Positions 58,213-64,000 of a stretch of DNA of 64,000 nt are shown piece after piece. The DNA comes from Deltaproteobacteria bacterium (GTDB lineage: Bacteria; Desulfobacterota; Dissulfuribacteria; Dissulfuribacterales; QOAL01), in contig JALWNK010000019.1 of assembly GCA_026995935.1 (NCBI GenBank), positions 1-64,000 on the forward strand, read 5' to 3'. Below the pieces are notes generated by a model. It was not told the DNA's origin, did no database searches, and saw only the letters and a list, made by a program, of their open reading frames with translations. Position 1 is the stretch's first letter. The number at the start of each line of letters is the position of its first letter. Both the position numbers and the translations under genes were made by a program.

Positions 58213-59953
58213 CTCCTAAGGTTCTATCGTACAGTTTTCCTACCCCATACTCTTTCCTCCTTAGAAATTTCTCCCACGGCGGCCCGATTATCTGCATCTC
58301 TGGATGCTCCTTCTGGACCTCCCTGGCTATCTGCATCTCCTTTGTGCAACCTGTGCTGTAGGTGGCGTCCTTGCCCACCCACTCAGGTGGAACCTTCTCA
58401 CCCATAAGCTCAAAGGCCTTTTCAATGTCTTCATAGGTCTGAAAACGCCAGATGTCAATGAGACCGCTTCTCTGGACTATCTCCCACATGTACATAAGAT
58501 CATCTGCATCCATTCCAGGCTCAAAATGTTCAGCAGGGTTGATTATCACCACATCCTTGTGCTTTTTACGCAGATAGTTCACAAATACCTTAAGAATCTT
58601 CTTGGCCATTTCAAGCTGCCCAGGGATGCTGCCCACTATGGCACTATAGAACATTACGGTCTTGCCCCTCCTCTTTTCCATCTTCAAGTGGTAAATGAGT
58701 GCCTCGGCCTTGGCCCTTAGGTCTGCCTCTGAAAAGCGCACCGCCTTAGGATGCTTAGGTTTGAATATTATGTCCAGATGGTCCGTTACATCCAGGTTTC
58801 GCAACAACATGTTTCTGGTATATCTGAAACTGGAATGGGCAATACACCACGCATCCTTTGGCGAACGTATAAAGACCTCGTCTGCCTCCTTGAAGGCCCT
58901 GGCAAATGTTACAGAGGTAAGGAGGGGATTGAACCTTTCCTGGGTACCGTCATCTATTACGAATATGGTCTTATCACTTTTCAATTTATCCAAGAGATCG
59001 TTCTTTGATATCTGACGATCTGTAATGATCTCTGAAATCTTGAAACGGTCCGTGAGGTAAGGATCTTCCATGACATCTGCCATGGTTATCTCATCAAAGT
59101 AAAAGGAGTGTTTCACCGAGATAATTACCTTTACGCCGAAGCGCACCAATATCTTGATAACCTCAAGGTCCAGCAAGACAGAGCCTGCCAGTGGACTTTT
59201 CCACAGTATGTAGTGCCATTCCTGATCACTCTGCCAGCTTCTTAGAGTCTCTTCCAGATGCTTCCAGCCTTCCCCTGCGACTTCTGTGGACATTAATTCC
59301 ATAAGCCTTTCTTTGGTAAGTTCTTCACTGGCCATTACCTTTTCCATGTTAAAGGCCAGGCTGAAAAGCCTCTTTAATTTCAAAAAACTTATGCGCAACC
59401 CTATTTCATCTAGGGGGGAATCTGTTTCAAGGGTCAGTCCCTCCCTATCGTTTATGGCCTCCTGGTAGGCCTTGGAATTCAGAAGCCTGCTAACCTTCTG
59501 ATTCATCTCCTCCTTTTTTCTTGCAAGGGGCCTGTCTATCTCACTGACCCTGACGAATATATGAAGAAGGCGTTTTTCTACCCTGGAAGGAAGCACCACA
59601 AGAGAGGCGGTATCATGCCTGAATTTTATATGCAGAAGGTGCAGCAGGAACTCGCGCTTGTAGTCGTCTTCAATTATGGAAGTAACGAGGGGTTTTATTT
59701 TTTCCCACACCTTGACATAGTTCATTATGAGCCAGTCACTGTCGGTCTTGTTTATTATGGCGTTAAAGGTACGGTCTGAGCATGGATAGTAGAGCTGGCC
59801 AGGCTCTGTGTAGACCATGAACCGGAGCTGTTCCAGGGATGCCACCTCATGGGGAAAGGCCTCATAGGCAATGTGATTCTCAGTAAAGAAGTTGGCCAGC
59901 CAGGCCTCTTTCTCGGGATTTTTGTCAGTTCTTTCCTTTTTATCCGGATTCAT
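58202..59953 (-). CDS. Uncharacterised 583-residue protein with a possible DUF89-like core
   Basis: A large soluble protein with no signal peptide or membrane segment. The central region WHYILWKSPLAGSVLLDLEVIKILVRFGVKVIISVKHSFYFDEITMADV, followed by KTIFVIDDGTQERFNPLLTSVTFARAFKEADEVFIRSPKDAWCIAHSSF, resembles the layout of DUF89/ARMT1 damage-control phosphatases. The expected Asp-Asn residues are not clearly kept, so the match is weak. The C-terminus contains MVFYSAIVGSIPGQLEMAKKILKVFVNYLRKKHKDVVIINPAEHF. It is encoded 6 bases after corA and overlaps phoH. I cannot assign a function. Confidence 0.6.
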   Translation of the reverse strand: MNPDKKERTDKNPEKEAWLANFFTENHIAYEAFPHEVASLEQLRFMVYTEPGQLYYPCSDRTFNAIINKTDSDWLIMNYVKVWEKIKPLVTSIIEDDYKREFLLHLLHIKFRHDTASLVVLPSRVEKRLLHIFVRVSEIDRPLARKKEEMNQKVSRLLNSKAYQEAINDREGLTLETDSPLDEIGLRISFLKLKRLFSLAFNMEKVMASEELTKERLMELMSTEVAGEGWKHLEETLRSWQSDQEWHYILWKSPLAGSVLLDLEVIKILVRFGVKVIISVKHSFYFDEITMADVMEDPYLTDRFKISEIITDRQISKNDLLDKLKSDKTIFVIDDGTQERFNPLLTSVTFARAFKEADEVFIRSPKDAWCIAHSSFRYTRNMLLRNLDVTDHLDIIFKPKHPKAVRFSEADLRAKAEALIYHLKMEKRRGKTVMFYSAIVGSIPGQLEMAKKILKVFVNYLRKKHKDVVIINPAEHFEPGMDADDLMYMWEIVQRSGLIDIWRFQTYEDIEKAFELMGEKVPPEWVGKDATYSTGCTKEMQIAREVQKEHPEMQIIGPPWEKFLRRKEYGVGKLYDRTLGDVS

Positions 59954-59959
59954 GCAGGA

Positions 59960-60937
59960 TCAGAACATCTTCTTTCTGATAAAAATATAGACCACAACGG
60001 CTGACATGAGAAAGGACAGTCCCATAGTGATGAAAAAGGCATGTGGATTGTGCTGAAAGGGCAGCTCTATATTCATGCCATATATGCTTGCCACTAGATT
60101 CGGTAGCATAAGGACTATAGTTACGGCAGTAAGAAACTTCATTACTATGTTGAGATTGTTGGAAATTACAGAGGCATATGCATCCATCATACCGGCCAGG
60201 ATGTCACTGTATATCTTAGCCATTTCTATGGCCTGCTGGTTTTCAATCTGGGCGTCTTCAAGTATATCCTCATCGTCCTCTGAGATGGCCAGGTAACGGC
60301 CGCTACCAAGTCGTGCCATGACCATGTCATTTGCTTTCAGGCTTGTATTGAAGTATACGAGGCTTTTTTCCAGGTTGAGAAGTTTTATGAGCTCCTTGTT
60401 TCGCATTGAGCGGTGAAGCTCCTCTTCATATTCGTCCATGAGCCTGTCTATGAGACGCAGGTAACGCAGATACTCCCCTGCGACCCTGAGGAATATATTG
60501 AAAATAAAACGTATGTGGGAAGACAGTGCCCGCTGCTTGGTGGCAGTCTCCACTACCTTGTCGAGAACTGCAGACTTTACCGGGCAGACAGTAATTACAA
60601 GATCCTCAAGCAGGATAATGCCCAATGGTATTGTTTCATACCTCACCATATCTTCAACGTGTTCGGGATGAGGAATCTTGACGATGATAAGAAGCTGACC
60701 CTCGTCGCTTTCCACCCTGGATGTCTCTTCCATGTCCAGGGGATACTTCAAAAACTCTGGCAACACTTGAGTCTCTGACAATATCCTATTAATCTCGTCA
60801 TCAGTGGGCTCTTCAAGATTTATCCAGCAGCCCTTTTCCAGGGTATCCAGTGTTTCGAGGGCACACTTTTGGGGTTTATATATTTGAAGCAAGAGGTCAC
60901 CTGCGAAAATTTTTTCTACATTTATAAGACAGGGCAT
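59960..60937 (-). CDS. corA: CorA-family divalent cation transporter
   Basis: A pentameric Mg/Co channel with a long cytoplasmic N-terminal domain and two C-terminal membrane helices. The signature YGMN is in LPNLVASIYGMNIELPFQHNPHAFF, followed by FFITMGLSFLMSAVVVYIFIRKKMF. I start at the ATG at 60937 (MPCLINVEKIF). The tracked TTG at 60979 would overlap the divergent regulator start. The ribosome site is weak. About 325 residues is normal for CorA. It lies head-to-head with the Crp/Fnr gene, so their promoters overlap. Confidence 0.9.
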   Translation of the reverse strand: MPCLINVEKIFAGDLLLQIYKPQKCALETLDTLEKGCWINLEEPTDDEINRILSETQVLPEFLKYPLDMEETSRVESDEGQLLIIVKIPHPEHVEDMVRYETIPLGIILLEDLVITVCPVKSAVLDKVVETATKQRALSSHIRFIFNIFLRVAGEYLRYLRLIDRLMDEYEEELHRSMRNKELIKLLNLEKSLVYFNTSLKANDMVMARLGSGRYLAISEDDEDILEDAQIENQQAIEMAKIYSDILAGMMDAYASVISNNLNIVMKFLTAVTIVLMLPNLVASIYGMNIELPFQHNPHAFFITMGLSFLMSAVVVYIFIRKKMF

Positions 60938-60978
60938 GGCAATAGGCAAGGGAAAGAGGCTCAAATAAGAGGCTAACA

Positions 60979-61680
60979 TTGAAGGTTAAAGATGTCTTAG
61001 CTCAGTGTTTTCTTTTCAGGGGGCTTCCTGACGCCCATATAGATCAGCTGGTATCCATTGGTCAGCTTCGCTCCTTTTCCAAAAAGGAGGCCATTTTTTT
61101 TCAGGGTGAGCCAGCGGAAGGCTTTTATGTGGTTTTATCCGGAAAGATAAAGGTATTTAAAATTTCGGGAGAGGGCAGGGAACAGATACTCCATATTTTT
61201 GGACCAGGAGAACCCTTTGGAGAAGCCGCCGTGTTTGCAGGTGCCCTTTTCCCGGCAAATGCATCCGCCATGGAAAATACACACGCATTTTACCTGCCAA
61301 GGGCAGGGTTTGAAAGGCTGCTTCGGGGAAATCCCTCTCTTTCCCTTAACCTTCTTGCCATCCTGTCCAAGAGACTCATGCTCTTTGCAAGGATGATAGG
61401 TGACCTTTCGCTTAAGGAGGTTCCTGGCAGGCTGGCAACTTATCTCTTGATTGCCAGTGCAAAAAGGGGAGGGACAGACACCATCACTCTGGACATGACA
61501 AAGACCCAGCTTGCCAGCCTTCTCGGCACCATACCGGAGACTCTTTCGAGAATACTTTCAAAGATGCAAAAATCCGGCTTAATAGTGGTAAAAGGTGCTC
61601 AGATCGAAATAAGGAACAGGAAGGAACTGGAGTCCATTTCAGGACTGACGCCTGAAGAGATCGGCCTGAACATGCCATGA
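60979..61680 (+). CDS. Crp/Fnr-family transcriptional regulator
   Basis: A 233-residue regulator starting at a TTG with AAGAGG upstream. The N-terminal cyclic-nucleotide-binding-type barrel is visible (FFQGEPAEGFYVVLSGKIKVFKISGEGREQILHIFGPGEPFGEAAVFAG). So is the C-terminal winged helix (MTKTQLASLLGTIPETLSRILSKMQKSGLIVVKGAQIEI). It lacks the N-terminal Cys cluster of true Fnr, so an oxygen-sensing Fe-S site is unlikely. The effector is unknown. It overlaps the PstS-like gene by 4 bases and is divergent from corA. Confidence 0.9.
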   Translation: MKVKDVLAQCFLFRGLPDAHIDQLVSIGQLRSFSKKEAIFFQGEPAEGFYVVLSGKIKVFKISGEGREQILHIFGPGEPFGEAAVFAGALFPANASAMENTHAFYLPRAGFERLLRGNPSLSLNLLAILSKRLMLFARMIGDLSLKEVPGRLATYLLIASAKRGGTDTITLDMTKTQLASLLGTIPETLSRILSKMQKSGLIVVKGAQIEIRNRKELESISGLTPEEIGLNMP

Positions 61681-62657
61681 ACAGACATAACCCTTTCCAG
61701 CTGATTGCCGTAGCAATGGTCTTGTCATTCTTTATCCACCTTGGTGTAGGTGTAGCCAGTGCCCAACGCATCTCCCCTGCAAGCGGACAGGAACCTGCTG
61801 TTTCCGCCTTTTTTGTGTCCGTACCTGTCTTTTTAAGGCCATGTGTTGAGGAAGTGGTGAAACAGTGGAAAAAATTAAAACCTGCAGCCAAAGTGGTGGT
61901 GCTTGATGAAAACAGTGACCTCTTGCCCAGGAAAGAAAACGGGCCACTAATAGAGTTTGTTATTAGTGCTGAAGAAACAACACCCTTGGCTGATACAAAT
62001 GCCACACGGACTGATGAAAGGGAATACATGGTTCTGGGCAAACCCGCCCTTGCCATTTATGTAAATGAGTCAAATCCCCTAAAGGGCCTTACAATCGGCC
62101 AAATAGATGCCATATTTTCACAGAACAGGAAGTGCGGCTTTCCTTTTTCAGTGGAGACCTTTGGCCAGCTTGGCCTTACGTCCCACTGGATATCCCTCAA
62201 GATAATCCCCTTTGGAATATCGTTTTCGCCATATATGAATAGATGGTTCCAGGAGACCTGTCTTTGCGGTGGAACCCTGAAGGATGAGGTAAAACTCCTT
62301 GACACCAGGGTGGATCTTTTCCAGGCATTATCAACCCAGCCTGGAGCCGTGGGTTTCTATCTTTTCACTAAAACGCAGAAGGGCGTAAGAGCAGTGGCAA
62401 TTTCAAGAAAAGAGGGGGAAGACTACTTTATCCCCTGTCCAGAAACCATTAAAAACGGTTCCTATCCCCTTTCCGCCACCCTTTATGCACGCTTCAAAGG
62501 TAAAGAAATTGGCGAAAATGGGTTACAATTTTTGAAGTATTGCCTTTCCAAGATGGGACAAAATATTATATCTTCATACGGAATAATCCCCGTTTACCAA
62601 AGGGGCCACAATGGAAAGGAGCTGCCTGTGAAAAGGCTGGTCCCAAGGTCGCATTAG
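61677..62657 (+). CDS. PstS-like periplasmic substrate-binding protein
   Basis: A 326-residue secreted protein (signal peptide ending near GVASAQ). It contains [37 protein letters not shown], a segment typical of phosphate-binding PstS/SphX proteins (VNP.NP...LT..QL..IF.G). It ends [39 protein letters not shown]. Four Cys are unusual for this family. No pstCAB genes are nearby. The coupling to a Crp/Fnr regulator suggests a sensing or scavenging role, possibly for phosphate or another oxyanion. It converges on argB with 4 bases overlap. Confidence 0.8.
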   Translation: MNRHNPFQLIAVAMVLSFFIHLGVGVASAQRISPASGQEPAVSAFFVSVPVFLRPCVEEVVKQWKKLKPAAKVVVLDENSDLLPRKENGPLIEFVISAEETTPLADTNATRTDEREYMVLGKPALAIYVNESNPLKGLTIGQIDAIFSQNRKCGFPFSVETFGQLGLTSHWISLKIIPFGISFSPYMNRWFQETCLCGGTLKDEVKLLDTRVDLFQALSTQPGAVGFYLFTKTQKGVRAVAISRKEGEDYFIPCPETIKNGSYPLSATLYARFKGKEIGENGLQFLKYCLSKMGQNIISSYGIIPVYQRGHNGKELPVKRLVPRSH

Positions 62658-63556
62658 TCAGAAACTATTTCCGTGCCTACACCTGCATCGGTAAAAAGCT
62701 CCAATAAGATGGCGTGTTCCCGTCTGCCATCAATTATATGTGCCTTCCTTGTTCCCTGTTTAAGGGCCTTGAGACAGGCCTTCAGTTTTGGAATCATTCC
62801 TCCAGAGGCCGTACCCTCGTCCAGGGCCTTTTGTACCTCATCTGCAGTCATTGAATGAATAAGCCGCTGATCTTCTCCTTCTCCTCCAGGCCCAAGGACA
62901 CCGGCCACATCGGTGAGAAGTATGAGTTTTTCAGCGCGAAGCTTGCCTGCTATAGCTCCGGCCACAAGGTCTGCATTTATGTTGTAGGCCTGTGAGTCAG
63001 GCCCTACACCCACTGGAGCAATGACGGGTATAAAACCCTGGTTTTCCAGGGCGACCAGCACCTCTGGATTCACCTTGGAGACCTTGCCCACCCGGCCTAT
63101 ATCTATTATTTCCGGGGGGCGTTCGTCCCCGCTGTAGCGGTATATCTTCATGCGTTTTGCCTGCACGAGCTCCCCGTCCCGGCCTGAAAGCCCTACGGCA
63201 CGCCCTCCGAGCCTGTTAATGAGCCCCACAATCTCCTTGTTAACGGTACCCACGAGCACCATTTCCACAACGCTCATGGTCTCGTCGTCTGTTACCCTCT
63301 GGCCCTCCACAAAGGTAGGCTTTATGCCCATTCGATCCATTATGTTACTTATCTGGGGGCCTCCCCCGTGCACTATCACGGGATTTATACCCACATACTT
63401 CATGAGGATGATATCAAGGGCAAACTTCTCCTTAAGGGCCTCATCCACCATGGCGTGTCCGCCATATTTGATAACAATGGTCTTTCCATAAAAGCGCCTT
63501 ATATAAGGAAGGGCCTCGATTAAAACCTGCGCAGTTACAGATGATTCGGTTGACAT
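62654..63556 (-). CDS. argB: Acetylglutamate kinase
   Basis: An arginine-biosynthesis kinase of 300 residues. [44 protein letters not shown] is the N-terminal signature, followed by [53 protein letters not shown] and [30 protein letters not shown] completes the signature, and the N-terminal helix suggests the arginine-sensitive hexameric type. It is 14 bases after the hslU stop. Confidence 0.96.
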   Translation of the reverse strand: MSTESSVTAQVLIEALPYIRRFYGKTIVIKYGGHAMVDEALKEKFALDIILMKYVGINPVIVHGGGPQISNIMDRMGIKPTFVEGQRVTDDETMSVVEMVLVGTVNKEIVGLINRLGGRAVGLSGRDGELVQAKRMKIYRYSGDERPPEIIDIGRVGKVSKVNPEVLVALENQGFIPVIAPVGVGPDSQAYNINADLVAGAIAGKLRAEKLILLTDVAGVLGPGGEGEDQRLIHSMTADEVQKALDEGTASGGMIPKLKACLKALKQGTRKAHIIDGRREHAILLELFTDAGVGTEIVSD

Positions 63557-63570
63557 AGCTTTCCCTCTTT

Positions 63571-64000
63571 TTACAGGATGAACCTGCTGAGATCCTGATC
63601 TTCCAGGATATCCGCCAGTTTTTCCCTCACGTACCCGGCTGTAATATTAATGGTTTGCGGGGCGATATCAGGGGCCTCAAAGGAGACCTCCTCAAGGAGC
63701 CTTTCCATTACGGTATGAAGCCTCCTTGCTCCAATGTTTTCCGTCCGAGAGTTCACTTCAAAGGCAATCCTTGCTATCTCAGAAATGGCCTCATCTTCAA
63801 AGACAAGTTTAATATCCTCGGTTTCCATGAGGGCCCTGTACTGGGTCACCAGTGCATTTTCAGGCTCTACAAGTATTCTGGCAAAGTCCTCCTGGGTCAG
63901 GGAGTCCAGTTCCACCCGTATGGGGAAACGCCCCTGAAGCTCAGGAAGAAGATCAGAAGGTTTTGCCACGTGGAAGGCCCCGCTGGCAATAAAAAGGATA
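63571..64000 (-). CDS. hslU: HslU ATPase subunit of HslUV protease, C-terminal part
   Basis: The gene runs off the right edge, so about 143 C-terminal residues are seen. The frame is open to base 64000 ([39 protein letters not shown]), just after the Walker B and sensor region. [30 protein letters not shown] is the conserved sensor-2 arginine region, and DLSRFIL is the C-terminal tail that activates HslV. hslV would be expected upstream, outside the window. Confidence 0.96.
   Translation of the reverse strand, partial: ILFIASGAFHVAKPSDLLPELQGRFPIRVELDSLTQEDFARILVEPENALVTQYRALMETEDIKLVFEDEAISEIARIAFEVNSRTENIGARRLHTVMERLLEEVSFEAPDIAPQTINITAGYVREKLADILEDQDLSRFIL

Overview
The window looks like a chromosomal segment from an anaerobic, probably Desulfobacterota (deltaproteobacterial), organism. 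The reasons are a group 3c-like (MvhGA-type) NiFe hydrogenase, DsrE-family proteins, selenocysteine codons in at least two genes, many non-ATG starts and dense head-to-tail operons. I cannot name the species from sequence alone. I saw no rRNA, tRNA, insertion sequence, prophage or CRISPR array.

Layout. 1-377: 3' end of a hexapeptide-repeat (Pls/NRPS C-terminal type) gene. 401-4571 (minus): hydrogenase block: maturation protease, small subunit and a large subunit whose Ni-ligand position is an in-frame TGA (selenocysteine), bracketed by two near-identical DsrE-family genes. 4618-10119 (minus): gdhA, a cupin-like protein, a TIGR04282-like transferase, a DUF3047 protein, a MerA/Lpd-like flavoprotein and a TVP38/TMEM64 membrane protein. 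10256-15567 (plus): a TIGR04283-like glycosyltransferase, a ~1070-residue radical SAM + ArsM-like methyltransferase + DUF5714 fusion, a secreted hydrolase and a UxxC thioredoxin-like selenoprotein. Together the two arms resemble an arsenosugar/'rSAM-selenodomain' neighbourhood in which the usual ArsS is missing and the fusion takes its place.

15631-25412 (minus): a fatty-acid-hydroxylase-family enzyme and a YkgJ-like Cys-cluster protein, then a tight six-gene operon. In transcription order it encodes HMG-CoA reductase fused to an APH-type kinase, a PEP-synthase-like phosphotransferase, a UbiA prenyltransferase, a CDP-alcohol phosphatidyltransferase, a phosphatidylserine decarboxylase and a CarS-like CTP transferase. 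This set parallels the late steps of archaeal ether-phospholipid synthesis and is the most interesting region.

25606-32889: endonuclease IV, a small ferredoxin behind a Fur-box-like palindrome, a SprA-related protein, a partial Arn-like envelope sugar set (SMR flippase, ArnB-like, ArnD-like, WaaG-like GT4) and a secreted protein with a duplicated W-rich motif. 32890-33711: long intergenic region holding a candidate 69-residue secreted selenoprotein and short direct repeats. 33712-40693: nitrogen operon (amtB, amtB, glnB, glnD, glnA). 40779-51279 (minus): proB, obgE, rpmA, rplU, a phosphate-selective-type porin, a histidine kinase, cobA-hemD, hemC, a FmdB-type zinc ribbon, a deoxyhypusine-synthase-like protein and gmhA. 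51588-55601: fliK, flgD, flgE. 55697-64000: acpS, an in-frame ybeY-pdxJ fusion, phoH, an uncharacterised protein, corA, a Crp/Fnr regulator, a PstS-like protein, argB and the 3' part of hslU.
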